Shown here: positions 1 to 10,773 of the stretch, piece after piece
How the letters are laid out: the number at the start of each line of letters is the position of its first letter
Position numbering within the stretch: the stretch's first letter is position 1
Assembly: GCF_965118895.1 (NCBI RefSeq)
Contig: NZ_CBCPJJ010000009.1
Location: forward strand, 434,001 to 498,000
Length of the DNA stretch: 64,000 bases
Reading direction: 5' to 3'
Source of the DNA: Rahnella inusitata_A
Lineage (GTDB): Bacteria; Pseudomonadota; Gammaproteobacteria; Enterobacterales; Enterobacteriaceae
Position numbers and translations under genes: made by a program
The notes under the pieces: model-generated
Seen by the model: the letters and a program-made list of their open reading frames with translations, nothing else
Told to the model about the DNA's origin: nothing
Databases searched by the model: none

Positions 1-3000
1 CGGACAGACTGTGACAATCACCCTTAACGGCCAAAGTTATACCGGCATTGTTGGGGACAACGGCCAGTGGAGCGTGACCGTTCCAGCGGGGGCGCTGGCA
101 GGCGTGGCGGACGGTCAGTATACGCTGACCGCGCAAATTGCTGATGCGGCAGGCAATAGCACCACCGTAACTTCGAACGTACAACTGGCGACCGATCCGG
201 CCAACGCGCCGACGATCACCCTCAATACTTTTGCCGGTGACAACATTGTTGACGGTGCTGAGCAGCAAACGGCGCAGACGCTGAGCGGAACCACCACGCA
301 TGTCGAAGCGGGTCAGCTGGTTTCCATTACGCTAAACGGCGTGGTGTATACCGCAACGGTTCAGGCAGACGGTAGCTGGAGCACCAGCGTACCTGCCGCC
401 GATCTGGCGGCTGTCGTTAACGGCAATACGCAGATTGTTGCCAGCGTGTCCGATAAAGCGGGTAATCCGGCAAGCGGCACTGAAGACATTACGGTAAATA
501 ATCTGCAAAGCGGGCTGTCTGTCGATCCGGTAACCGGCGATAACTTGCTGAATGCAACTGAGGCGACGGCCGGAGTCACCATCAGCGGGACGTCAAACAA
601 CGTGCCGGTGAACGGCGTTGTTACGATTATTCTCAACGGAAAAACCTATACGGCCAACGTGGGCGTGGGCGGCGCATGGAGCGCGCAGGTTTCGGCAGCG
701 GATCTGGCGGCGCTGAGTGACGGCCCTAATACGATCAGTGTTAGCGCTACTGATGCTGTCGGCACGGTGGTGACGGGCACTGATACCCTGAATGTGGCGA
801 TCCACAACCTTCCTTCCGTAACGCTCAATCCACCGTTTGGTGATGGCATTCTCAATGCCGCTGAAGCGGGGGTGAATCAGACCCTGACCGGTAACACCGG
901 TGTTTCTGGTAACGGTCAGACCGTGACGGTAACGCTGGGCGGGCAGGAGTACACGGCAACGGTCGCGGGCGACGGTTCGTTCACCGTTTCTGTTCCTTCA
1001 GCGGCGCTGGGTGCGCTTGGTCAGGGAACAACGACCGTGCAGGTTGCCGCAGCTGATGCTGCGGGCAATACCAGTTCCGTTGCTGTACCTGTCACCGTGG
1101 ACACCGTCGCGCCAACCGTCAGCATTAATCCGGTAGCGGGCGATGGTATCATCAACGCCGCAGAAGCCGGGGCGGTCATTCCTGTTACCGGGAATACCGA
1201 CGCGGCTGACGTCGGGCAGACGGTCACCGTCAGTATCGGCGGCCATACCTACACCGGCACCGTGGAAGCGGGCGGCGCATGGACCGTCAACATTCCGGCA
1301 GATGCCCTGGCCAATGTGGCGAACGGCACTTACACCCTGACAGCCTCGGTGACCGACGCTGCCGGAAATACCGGCACGGCCAGTACGCCAGTCACTGTGA
1401 CCGCCGATCCTGCGCTGTTGCCGACCATCACTATTGACGCCTTTGCCGGGGATAACGTTCTTGATGGCGCAGAACGTCAGACTTCGCAGTTGTTAAGCGG
1501 CACAACGAGTCACGTGGAAGCCGGTCAGACGGTCACTATCATCCTTGGCACGCACACCTATACCGCGACGGTTCTGGCGAGCGGCGCATGGAGTGTTTCC
1601 GTCCCGGCTGCTGACTTGCAGGAGCTGACTGACGGCACGGCGACAATCAATGTGAACGTCACCGACCTGGCGGGTAACCCGGCCAGCGGTAGTGACCCGG
1701 TTACCGTGAACTCCACACTGGGCGGTATTTCCATCGATACCATCGCCGGTGATAACAACATCAACGTGGCAGAAGCCGCAGCGGGTGTGACCATCAGCGG
1801 TTCCACCATTAACGTGCCGGTCGATACGACCGTTACCGTGAAACTCGGTGGTGTCACTTACACCACCACCACGGACGCTGACGGTCACTGGAGTATTCCT
1901 GTTTCTCCGCAAGCGATTGCAGCACTGGCCGAAGGCACCAGTCATGTGATTGCGACTACCGTGACTACCGATGCCGGTCCTGTGACCACCACGCTGGATA
2001 TTGGTATTTACACCCAGCCTCCGGTCCCAACCATCAACGCACCGTTTGGCGACGGACAACTCGGTACGGACGAAGCTGGCGCGGCGCAAACGCTCACCGG
2101 TACGACTGGCCTGACCGGTGACGGTCAGACGGTTCAGGTAGTCATTGATGGTCATACCCTGACGGGCTCCGTAGCGACCGACGGCACCTGGACGGTGACC
2201 GTACCAGCAGGCACGCTGACCAATGCGCCGGAAGGTACGACGCCGGTGGCGGTCACTGTGACTGATGCAGGCGGAAACACCGGGACAGTCAATGGCTCGG
2301 TCAATATCGACTTCACAGCGCCTACCCTCAGCGTGGCGCCGGTTGCGGGCGAGAACGTGATTAACGCGCAGGAATTAGCCGGCGATATCGCGCTCTCTGG
2401 GACGGCTGACGTGGGCGATGCAGGTCGGACGGTCACGCTGCAAATCGACGGACAGACATTTACCGCTATTGTGCAGGGCGACGGCAGCTGGAACACCACC
2501 GTCCCTGCTGGAACGCTGAACGGCCTGGCGGACGGCAGTTACACGCTGACAGCCACCCTTGCCGATCTCGCGGGCAACACCACCACCGTTAATCTGCCTT
2601 ACACCGTGGTGGCGACGCATATACCTGTGCCGACTATCGATACGCCGTTTGGTGACACCTTCCTGAACAGGAATGAAGCCGATTCTGCGGAAACGTTAAC
2701 CGGCTCAACCGGCGTCACCGGTGCCGGTCAGACCGTGGTACTGAACATTGATGGCGTGGATTATCCTGCGACCGTCAACGATAACGGCACCTGGAGCGTT
2801 GACCTTTCTGCTGCCACGTTGCAGGGCATTACGGAAGGGACGCAAATTATTCAGGTCACGGCAACCGACAGCGCGGGTAACATCGGCACCGCCACCAGTG
2901 CGGTCACCATTGACTTCACGCCGCCGACCCTCACCTTCAATCCGGTCGCCACCGACGACATCATCAATGCCGCCGAAACGCTGCAACCGGTGGTGATCAG

Positions 3001-6000
3001 CGGCACATCCGATGTGCCGGATGCGGGTCAGACTGTTTCTGTAGTCCTGAGTTTCAACGGCGTCACTTACAACGCTATAGTGCAACCGGACGGCAGCTGG
3101 AGCTTCTCACTGCCGAGTTCCGTTGTGCAGTCGCTGGCGGATACCACCTATACGCTGACGGCCACTATCACCGATGCGGCGGGTAACATCACCACCGGGA
3201 CGCACACCTTCAGCGTTGATGCCGCTGCGGCAGATTTGCCAACGCTGACCATCACCTCCGTCTCCACCGACGATTATATTAATGCTATCGAAAAAGGATT
3301 ACCGGTGCCGGTCACCGGGACATCCACCCATCTCGAAGAGGGGCGGGTGGTTCAGGTAGTGTTCAACGGCAATACGTATAACGCCACGGTCAATGCAGAC
3401 GGTACCTGGACGGCGACTATTCCGGCCGCTGATTTGACCACGTTGTCAGACGGACCTCTGACGGTCACCGCGTCCGCCACCGACCTGGCTGGCAACCCGG
3501 CCACGGCGTCGCACAACGTTACGGTTATTGCCCAGCCGGGCGATTTGCCGACGTTAACCATCAATGCCATTTCCGGCGATGATCAAATCAATCTGCTTGA
3601 ACACAACCAGGGCACGACCATCACCGGGACATCTACGCATGTACCGGTTGGCGGTACGGTGACGCTGGTGATCACCGGTGAAAGCTATACCGCAACGTAC
3701 ACCGCCACCGTGCAGGCTGACGGCAGCTGGAGTATTCCGCTGACCGCCGCGCAGGTTCAGGCGTTGCCGGGCGGGAATAACGTCTTTACCGCAACGGCGG
3801 ACGACGTCGCACAAAACGCGGCGACCGCCACTCAGAACGTGACCGTCGATACCATTCCGCCACTGCTTAGCGTGACGGTGGAAACCGGTGGAGACAGCAT
3901 CATCAATCTGGCGGAAGCCGCGTTGGGTCTTCCTGTCAGTGGTGAGACGGATCCAAACCTGACCGTTACCGTCACCCTCAACGGCAAAAATTACACCACG
4001 ACAGCGGATGGTTCGGGGATATGGAGCCTGACCATTCCGGCGGTGGATGTGCAGGCGATTACCACTGACGGTGACAAAGTCATTGGCGTCAGCGTCACCG
4101 ATCCGGCCGGTAACAACGTGACGACCACCGCTGAATTCACGCTGGCGACCCATGCGTTGCCAACGCTGACGATTGGTGTGATTGCCGGAGACGGCATTTT
4201 GAATATCAGTGAAGCCACCGGCGGCTTCAACCTGAGCGGGACCAGTTCAGGTCTGGCGCCGGGAACTATCGTGCAGGTTACGATCCCGGGGCTGGCCGAT
4301 CCAATTTCTGGCACGGTGAACCCCGACGGCCTCGGCTGGACGGCAGCGGTGCCACCGGATCTGCTGAGCGGGCTGACCACCGGCATCGTACAGGTGACCG
4401 TGACGGCGGCAGATGCGGCCGGTAACCCGGCTTCTTCCAGCGCAAGTCTGGATATTGAACTGACGGCGTTGCCGGTACCGACCATTAATACACCGTTTGT
4501 GGATGGCATTCTCAATGCCACAGAAGCGGCTGCCACACAGCTTATCACCGGTTCCACCGGCATTACTGGCGCGGGTCAGACCGTTCTGGTGACTGTCGAT
4601 GGCACGCCGGTGTTGGCAACGGTAGGTAATGACGGCACCTGGACGGCGACCGTGCCTTCTGCGGTCTTGCAGGGACTGACCGACGCCACGCATACCATCA
4701 GCGTGGTGGTCACCGACAGCGCGGGCAACACCAGCGCGGCGGGCACGCTTGATTTCACCGCGCTGACGCATGTTCTGCCGGTGGCAGGCATTAATATTCC
4801 GTTTGGCGATGGTGTGCTGAATCTGGATGAAGCCACGGCGGGCGGTACGATTACCGGCACCACCGGTATCACCTCACCGGGCCAGACCGTCACCGTGGTC
4901 ATTAATGGTAACGCGGTACCGGTTGTCGTCGATTCTGATGCCGGTACCTGGACTGTTACCCTGACGCCAGCGCAGTTGCTCGGCTTGCAGGATGGTACAT
5001 GGCCGGTAGTCGTCACCGTGACCGACAGTGCGGGTAACACTTCTGTGCTGCCGGCTTCGGTTGATGTGCAGATCCACAGTATTCCGCAACCGACCATCGA
5101 CCTGCCATTCGGTGACGGCACGCTAAACATTGCAGAATCCACGGCGTTGGGTGGCCAGACACTGACCGGTACCACCGGTGAAACGGGAGCCGGGCAAACT
5201 GTCCGCGTGACAATCGATGGAATGACCGACAGTCCGTTTGCAGCAATTGTAGATCCGGCGACAGGAAACTGGAGTCTGAACCTGACACCAGCTCAGTTGG
5301 AATCGCTCGGAATATTAACGGCATCGCACGACATTACCGTCACGGCGACCGATGCTGCAGGTAACCATAACGATACGACCATCAGCTTCACGTCGCATCT
5401 GTCTGCGCCAGTGCCGGTGATTGATACGCCATTCGGCGACGGCAGCCTGAATATTACAGAAGCGGCGGGTGTGAATGTCATTACTGGTAACACCGGGATT
5501 ACCGGCGACAACCAGAACGTCAAACTGACCATTGATGTGAACGGCACAACGTATACCGCTACCGTCGATCCGGTGACCGGCGACTGGTCGGTGACGCTGC
5601 CTGCGGGCGTACTCAGCTCTCTGGGCAGTGGCGGGCACGATATCAACGTGACGGTAACGGATGCCGCAGGCAACAGTACGCCAGCGAGCCTGCCATTCAC
5701 CAGCTATCTCACCGTACCGGATGTCACCATCAATACGCCGTTTGGCGATGGTTATCTGAGCGCGGCTGAAGCTGCCACAGGACAGACGCTGACAGGGACA
5801 ACCGGGCTGACGGGGATCGGACAAACCGTGGTGGTCACCATTGGTGGAGTACCGATCCCGGGCGTGACGGTGGATGCGAACGGAAACTGGACAGCTCCTC
5901 TGACGACGGGCGAAATCGCCGACCTGCCACAGGGCGCACAACAAATCTCCGTGACCGTAACCGACGGTGGCGGTAACACCGGTTCCGCCTCAGCGGGCGT

Positions 6001-9000
6001 CGGTATTGCCGTAACCCTGTTGCCAACGGTGGCTGTCACGTCCTTTGCCGGTACCGGTTTTGATCTGACTTATGCAGAAAGCCAGAACCCGCAAACCATT
6101 ACCGGTACCACGGTGAACGTGCAGGCTGGGCAGCAGGTGACCGTTTCTGTCGGCGGCATCAGCCATCAGGCAACGGTGCTGGGCAACGGGTCGTGGAGTG
6201 TCACTCTGACTCCAGCAGAACTCGCAACGCTCGACAGTACAGATACGATTACGGCTTCAGTGAGTGACCTGGCGGGTAACACAGCCAATCTGCCATTGCC
6301 TCAGGCGATTACCGTTGACCTGACGCCGCCGGTGACGCCAACGCTGAGCATCGATCCCGTTACCGGCGACAACGTGATCAACGTGGCTGACGGCACGCCG
6401 GCCAACATTACGATTTCCGGTAAATCCATCAACGTGCCGGACGGCACGCAGGTCGTAATAAGCGTCGGTGGGGTTCCTCATACCGCAACAGTTACAGGGA
6501 ATATCTGGTCAGTTGATGTGGCGGCCAGTGAATTTGTTAATGGCTCATTGACGGTCGTCACTGCCAATACGTTAATCCCTGTCATTACCAGTGCCACACA
6601 AACTGTGCTGGTCGATACCAGCGCACCGGTGGTGACCATCAACGCCTTTACCGCCGACGACACCATCAACAACCTTGAATCGAAATCGGCGCAAACCATT
6701 TCGGGTACGGTGGTTGATAACAACAATAATGATGTGGGCAGCGTGGTCACCGTTTCGCTCAACGGCAAAACCTACACCACAACCGTGCAGACAGGTGGTG
6801 TCTGGTCGGTCAGCGTACCGGCAGCCGACTTGCAGGCGCTGCCGCAGGGCACGGGTAACATCATCACGGCCACGGTCACGGATGCCGCAGGTAACCTGGG
6901 GACGGCAACTCCGCATCCGATCACCGTCGATACCACCGCGCCGTTGCTGGCACTGGATGTGGTCGCCGGTAATAACGTCATTAACCTGGCGGAGTCACTG
7001 GTCAACGTACTGGTGGGTGGCACTTCCAGCGGGGCGGATGGTCAGACGGTGAACGTCACGCTGGGCGGCGCATCGATCGGTACGGCGCTTATTCAGCCAG
7101 GCGGGGCATGGTCGCTCAACCTGACGCCGGCGCAGTTGCTGTTGCTAAACGACGGCACCCTGACACTGGCGGCGACGGTAACGGATGCGGCGGGCAACAC
7201 CACCAGCGTCAGTACTGGTCTGGATATCTTCTTCAACAAATTACTCGATCTGACCGTCAACAGCGGTCTGGGGCTGGGCGACGGATTCCTCAATCTGGCG
7301 GAATCGCAGGTTGCGCAAACCATTAGCGGCACGGCGATTGGTGCGGGCGTGGGCTCGGTGATTTCGACGGTGATCAACGGTACGCCGCTGTCTGCCGTAG
7401 TAGGAGCGAACGGCCTGTGGTCACTGACGATCCCGGCGGCGGTGCTGGGCGCACTGACTGACGGTGCGCAGGTCATCAACCTGAACATCACGGATGCTGC
7501 CGGTAACGTGAAAGCTGAAGTCCTCAATCTGGATGTGATTAAAAGTATCCCGGTGCTGGGCGCGCTGGATCCAATCTTCGGTGGTAACGGCCTGCTGAAT
7601 GCGGCGGAATCTCTGCTGTCTCAAACCATCGGTGGCGTCGCCACGGCGGTAGATGGCACGCAGGTGACCGTCACGCTGGGCGGCAAAACCTATAACACCA
7701 CGGTCACAGCCGGGACGTGGAACATCAGTATTCAGCCGGGGGATCTGGCTACGTTGCTCGACGGCAACCTGAACCTCGGCATTACGCTGACGGATCCGGC
7801 GGGTAACACTTCTACCACCAATATTCCGGTGGGGATTGCTATCCACAACCTGCCGCAAGTGGTGCTCAACACCGTATTTGGCGACGGCGTACTGAATATC
7901 GCCGATCTGCTGGTCAATCAGACCGTCAGCGGTACTGTGTCGAACGTGGCAGCGGGTACGGCCATTGTGGTTCAGGTCGGTGCGCAAACCATTAACGGCG
8001 TGGTGGATGCCACCGGGCATTTCCTGGTCACTGTGACGCCGGATATTCTGGCGACGCTGACCGGCACAACGGCGGCGGTGAGCGTGTCGGTGGTTGATGC
8101 GGCGGGTAACGTGGGGACGGCGGCAGCGAGCGCGGTGCTGGATCTCATCAAACCGGTGATCAACCTGACTTCCGTGCTGGGCGATGGCCTGCTCAATGCG
8201 GCGGATGCGCTGACTACCCAGACCATTGGCGGTATCGTCAGCGGCGTGGCGGCGGGGACGCAGGTTCAGGTCACGCTGGGCGGGAAAACCTTCCTTGGCG
8301 CGACCGACGGTAGCGGCGCATTCAGCATCACCCTGCAACCGGGTGACTTGAAAGCGCTGGGTGACGGCACCTTCCCGGTTGTGGTTTCTGTTACTGACAG
8401 TGGCGGTAATACCAGCACCAGCAGCAGCACGCTGACCTCCATCATCAATGCAGTACCGAAAATTGTGCTGGATCCTGTTTTCGGTGCAGACGGTATCCTG
8501 AACGCGGCGGAAGCGCTGCTGACACAAACCATCAGCGGTACGGTTACCAACGGGCATGTTGGTGAAACGGTCAATATTAACGTCGGCGGTGGCCTGATTA
8601 ATCTGACGGCAACCGTAGGCAGTGACGGCAAGTTCTCCGCTTCGCTGACGCCGCTCCAGTTGTCCGGTCTGCTTGATGGCAACCTGACGGTTGTTACTAC
8701 GGTGACCGATGCGGTGGGCAACACGGCGACTAACACCGTGGGGCTGAGTGTCGGTATCCACAATCTGCCGTCGATTGTCCTTAACCCGGTCTTTGGCGAT
8801 GGCGTGCTGAACGTGGTTGATCTGCTGACCGGCCAGACCATCAGCGGTATCGCGACCAACGTGGCGCAGGGGACGCAGGTACAGATATCCCTGAATGGCA
8901 AAAACTATCTGGCGAATGTAGGCGTCGGTGGGGCATTCAGCGTAACTGTGCCGGTAACCGACCTGACGGCGATTCTCAACGGCACGCAGAATGTGGTCGC

Positions 9001-10687
9001 CAGCCTGACGGATGCCTCCGGTAACCCGGCGTCGGTCACCAATCTGCTGAGCGTGGTGTCGCAGTCTCTGCCAACCATTACGCTCAATCCGCTGTTTGGT
9101 GATGGCCTGCTGAACGCGGCTGATGCGCTGCTGACTCAGACCATCAGCGGTACCACCACCAACGCGCAGGGCTCAACCGTGACCCTGAACGTCGGCGGCA
9201 ATACCCTGACGGCGCTGGTGAAAGCGGATGGCACCTTCAGCGTGGCGATCCCGCAACTGACGCTCTCGAGCCTGCTCGACGGCACGTTAAACGTCGGTGC
9301 GTCGATCACTAACGCCGCCGGTCACTCGACCAGCGGCAGCGCAACGGCAACGGTCGGCATTCATACTTTGCCAACGCTGGTGCTCAACACGCTGTTTGGC
9401 GGTGACGGCTATCTCAACCTTTCCGAAGCCAGCAGTACTGAAACAGTCAGCGGGACATCGAACCTGCAAAGCGGTTCAGTGTCGGTCACCGTAGGTGGTG
9501 TGACGCACACCGGCACCATTACCGCAGGCGTGTGGAGCGTACCTTTCAGCTCCGCTGAGCTGAAAGGCATTGCCGACGGTTCTACCCAGGTTTCCGTCGT
9601 CGTCACTGACGCCGTGGGCAACGTCGCAACGTCGTCCAGCCTGCTCAACGTTCTGACTCACGAACTGCCGCTGGTGGCGCTCAACCCGTTACTGGGCCTG
9701 ACGCTGGGCCTGGTAGGCGGGATCCTCGGCGGGCAAGGGCTGACGCTGAGCGGGACCAGCCGTAACATCACGCAGGGCGGTCTGGTCAGCGTCACGCTGC
9801 TGGGCAATACGCTGTCAGGCACGGTGCAGGCGGACGGTTCATGGACTGTCAAATTCAGCAGCGCCTTGCTGAGCAGTTACGGTCTGACCGGGTTACTGAC
9901 AGCCCTGCTGGGTGCGGTCGTCGAACTGAAAGCGGTCGATGCGGCCGGTAACGGATTTGATGCCCACGTCGGGCTGACCGTCGGTTCGACTTTACCGGCG
10001 GACACCAACGTTGTGGCGGCCACGATGTCCGTGGAGGATACCCACACGCTGGCGGCGGTACATACCACCGATACCAGCACTACGGACACCACAACCACCC
10101 ATACCACCAGTACGCTGACGGATCCTCTGGTGACCACGGACACCAGCTCGTCAACGACCACCACCCACGACACCACCACGGCGGATACCACCGCTCACGC
10201 TGACACGGCGTTCTCAATCGGCGGTGTGGCGATCGACCTGACCGCCACCAACGGTGAGGCCATCGGTGGCGCGGGCAACGATACCATCTCTGTGCATACG
10301 CTGGACTTCGGTCTGATCGACGGCGGCACCGGCACCGATACCTTGCTGCTGGCGGGCACCAATCAGCACCTGGATCTGACGCTGCTCGGGCTGAAAGTTG
10401 AACATATCGAAATCTTTGATCTGGGCAACTCCGGCACCAACAGCATCTCGCTGAACCTGCACGAAGCGCTGACGGTGAAAGATAATCCGACCGATGAAGT
10501 GGTGATTAAAGGGGGCGAGGGCAGCCTGGTGAATCTGCAAATGGGCACCGACGGTGCATGGTCTGAAACCGGTCAACGCACGGTGGATGGCCTGACCTTC
10601 GACGTTTATCACAATGCATCAATGGACGCGTCCAATACGTTGGGAGACGTACTGGTACAGCACGGTTTACACGTTCAGCAAAACTAG
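1..10687 (+). CDS. Giant BapA/LapA-type surface adhesin, 3' part (5' end outside window)
   Basis: The reading frame is open from base 2 to the TAG at 10685-10687, so the first GTG at 11 is not a real start. About 33 tandem Ig-like repeats of roughly 95-105 residues are visible. Each opens with a motif like FGDGxLNxxEA, continues with GQTVTVxxGxxYTATV and DGxWSVxVP, and closes with VTDAAGN. A Thr/His/Asp-rich linker follows, then a short RTX-like block from about residue 3415 of the visible part (GGAGNDTI, GGTGTDTL) and a C-terminal region typical of type I secretion substrates. The product is expected to be an exported, cell-surface-retained biofilm adhesin. The three genes downstream encode a dedicated type I secretion system, as in bapABCD and lap loci. 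The N-terminal retention module cannot be seen. Confidence 0.9.
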   Translation, partial: GQTVTITLNGQSYTGIVGDNGQWSVTVPAGALAGVADGQYTLTAQIADAAGNSTTVTSNVQLATDPANAPTITLNTFAGDNIVDGAEQQTAQTLSGTTTHVEAGQLVSITLNGVVYTATVQADGSWSTSVPAADLAAVVNGNTQIVASVSDKAGNPASGTEDITVNNLQSGLSVDPVTGDNLLNATEATAGVTISGTSNNVPVNGVVTIILNGKTYTANVGVGGAWSAQVSAADLAALSDGPNTISVSATDAVGTVVTGTDTLNVAIHNLPSVTLNPPFGDGILNAAEAGVNQTLTGNTGVSGNGQTVTVTLGGQEYTATVAGDGSFTVSVPSAALGALGQGTTTVQVAAADAAGNTSSVAVPVTVDTVAPTVSINPVAGDGIINAAEAGAVIPVTGNTDAADVGQTVTVSIGGHTYTGTVEAGGAWTVNIPADALANVANGTYTLTASVTDAAGNTGTASTPVTVTADPALLPTITIDAFAGDNVLDGAERQTSQLLSGTTSHVEAGQTVTIILGTHTYTATVLASGAWSVSVPAADLQELTDGTATINVNVTDLAGNPASGSDPVTVNSTLGGISIDTIAGDNNINVAEAAAGVTISGSTINVPVDTTVTVKLGGVTYTTTTDADGHWSIPVSPQAIAALAEGTSHVIATTVTTDAGPVTTTLDIGIYTQPPVPTINAPFGDGQLGTDEAGAAQTLTGTTGLTGDGQTVQVVIDGHTLTGSVATDGTWTVTVPAGTLTNAPEGTTPVAVTVTDAGGNTGTVNGSVNIDFTAPTLSVAPVAGENVINAQELAGDIALSGTADVGDAGRTVTLQIDGQTFTAIVQGDGSWNTTVPAGTLNGLADGSYTLTATLADLAGNTTTVNLPYTVVATHIPVPTIDTPFGDTFLNRNEADSAETLTGSTGVTGAGQTVVLNIDGVDYPATVNDNGTWSVDLSAATLQGITEGTQIIQVTATDSAGNIGTATSAVTIDFTPPTLTFNPVATDDIINAAETLQPVVISGTSDVPDAGQTVSVVLSFNGVTYNAIVQPDGSWSFSLPSSVVQSLADTTYTLTATITDAAGNITTGTHTFSVDAAAADLPTLTITSVSTDDYINAIEKGLPVPVTGTSTHLEEGRVVQVVFNGNTYNATVNADGTWTATIPAADLTTLSDGPLTVTASATDLAGNPATASHNVTVIAQPGDLPTLTINAISGDDQINLLEHNQGTTITGTSTHVPVGGTVTLVITGESYTATYTATVQADGSWSIPLTAAQVQALPGGNNVFTATADDVAQNAATATQNVTVDTIPPLLSVTVETGGDSIINLAEAALGLPVSGETDPNLTVTVTLNGKNYTTTADGSGIWSLTIPAVDVQAITTDGDKVIGVSVTDPAGNNVTTTAEFTLATHALPTLTIGVIAGDGILNISEATGGFNLSGTSSGLAPGTIVQVTIPGLADPISGTVNPDGLGWTAAVPPDLLSGLTTGIVQVTVTAADAAGNPASSSASLDIELTALPVPTINTPFVDGILNATEAAATQLITGSTGITGAGQTVLVTVDGTPVLATVGNDGTWTATVPSAVLQGLTDATHTISVVVTDSAGNTSAAGTLDFTALTHVLPVAGINIPFGDGVLNLDEATAGGTITGTTGITSPGQTVTVVINGNAVPVVVDSDAGTWTVTLTPAQLLGLQDGTWPVVVTVTDSAGNTSVLPASVDVQIHSIPQPTIDLPFGDGTLNIAESTALGGQTLTGTTGETGAGQTVRVTIDGMTDSPFAAIVDPATGNWSLNLTPAQLESLGILTASHDITVTATDAAGNHNDTTISFTSHLSAPVPVIDTPFGDGSLNITEAAGVNVITGNTGITGDNQNVKLTIDVNGTTYTATVDPVTGDWSVTLPAGVLSSLGSGGHDINVTVTDAAGNSTPASLPFTSYLTVPDVTINTPFGDGYLSAAEAATGQTLTGTTGLTGIGQTVVVTIGGVPIPGVTVDANGNWTAPLTTGEIADLPQGAQQISVTVTDGGGNTGSASAGVGIAVTLLPTVAVTSFAGTGFDLTYAESQNPQTITGTTVNVQAGQQVTVSVGGISHQATVLGNGSWSVTLTPAELATLDSTDTITASVSDLAGNTANLPLPQAITVDLTPPVTPTLSIDPVTGDNVINVADGTPANITISGKSINVPDGTQVVISVGGVPHTATVTGNIWSVDVAASEFVNGSLTVVTANTLIPVITSATQTVLVDTSAPVVTINAFTADDTINNLESKSAQTISGTVVDNNNNDVGSVVTVSLNGKTYTTTVQTGGVWSVSVPAADLQALPQGTGNIITATVTDAAGNLGTATPHPITVDTTAPLLALDVVAGNNVINLAESLVNVLVGGTSSGADGQTVNVTLGGASIGTALIQPGGAWSLNLTPAQLLLLNDGTLTLAATVTDAAGNTTSVSTGLDIFFNKLLDLTVNSGLGLGDGFLNLAESQVAQTISGTAIGAGVGSVISTVINGTPLSAVVGANGLWSLTIPAAVLGALTDGAQVINLNITDAAGNVKAEVLNLDVIKSIPVLGALDPIFGGNGLLNAAESLLSQTIGGVATAVDGTQVTVTLGGKTYNTTVTAGTWNISIQPGDLATLLDGNLNLGITLTDPAGNTSTTNIPVGIAIHNLPQVVLNTVFGDGVLNIADLLVNQTVSGTVSNVAAGTAIVVQVGAQTINGVVDATGHFLVTVTPDILATLTGTTAAVSVSVVDAAGNVGTAAASAVLDLIKPVINLTSVLGDGLLNAADALTTQTIGGIVSGVAAGTQVQVTLGGKTFLGATDGSGAFSITLQPGDLKALGDGTFPVVVSVTDSGGNTSTSSSTLTSIINAVPKIVLDPVFGADGILNAAEALLTQTISGTVTNGHVGETVNINVGGGLINLTATVGSDGKFSASLTPLQLSGLLDGNLTVVTTVTDAVGNTATNTVGLSVGIHNLPSIVLNPVFGDGVLNVVDLLTGQTISGIATNVAQGTQVQISLNGKNYLANVGVGGAFSVTVPVTDLTAILNGTQNVVASLTDASGNPASVTNLLSVVSQSLPTITLNPLFGDGLLNAADALLTQTISGTTTNAQGSTVTLNVGGNTLTALVKADGTFSVAIPQLTLSSLLDGTLNVGASITNAAGHSTSGSATATVGIHTLPTLVLNTLFGGDGYLNLSEASSTETVSGTSNLQSGSVSVTVGGVTHTGTITAGVWSVPFSSAELKGIADGSTQVSVVVTDAVGNVATSSSLLNVLTHELPLVALNPLLGLTLGLVGGILGGQGLTLSGTSRNITQGGLVSVTLLGNTLSGTVQADGSWTVKFSSALLSSYGLTGLLTALLGAVVELKAVDAAGNGFDAHVGLTVGSTLPADTNVVAATMSVEDTHTLAAVHTTDTSTTDTTTTHTTSTLTDPLVTTDTSSSTTTTHDTTTADTTAHADTAFSIGGVAIDLTATNGEAIGGAGNDTISVHTLDFGLIDGGTGTDTLLLAGTNQHLDLTLLGLKVEHIEIFDLGNSGTNSISLNLHEALTVKDNPTDEVVIKGGEGSLVNLQMGTDGAWSETGQRTVDGLTFDVYHNASMDASNTLGDVLVQHGLHVQQN

Positions 10688-10709
10688 TTGTCAATCTGAG
10701 CGCGGTCTG

Positions 10710-10735
10710 CTCCTCCCCCTTGGCAGGGGGAGGAG
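10710..10735. repeat. Perfect GC-rich stem-loop between adhesin and secretion genes
   Basis: An 11-bp perfect inverted repeat (CTCCTCCCCCT / AGGGGGAGGAG) with a TGGC loop lies 23 bases past the adhesin stop and 38 bases before the TolC-like ATG. No T-run follows, so it is more likely an mRNA 3'-stabilising or partly attenuating structure than a full terminator. The sequence resembles half of the GC-rich palindromes at 23512, 49201 and 53042. Confidence 0.6.
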
Positions 10736-10773
10736 TTAAACCCATCTATCGGCGTAATTAAGTGGTGTCGGTA

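Noticed and set aside
1493..2155. 220-codon minus-strand open frame in the adhesin
   Set aside because: Antisense shadow of the Ig-like repeats, no ribosome site and no family pattern.
7421..8761. 446-codon minus-strand open frame inside the adhesin gene
   Set aside because: It is a shadow of the repetitive plus-strand Ig-like coding sequence; it has no recognisable domain and a His/Arg/Gln-rich composition typical of antisense frames.
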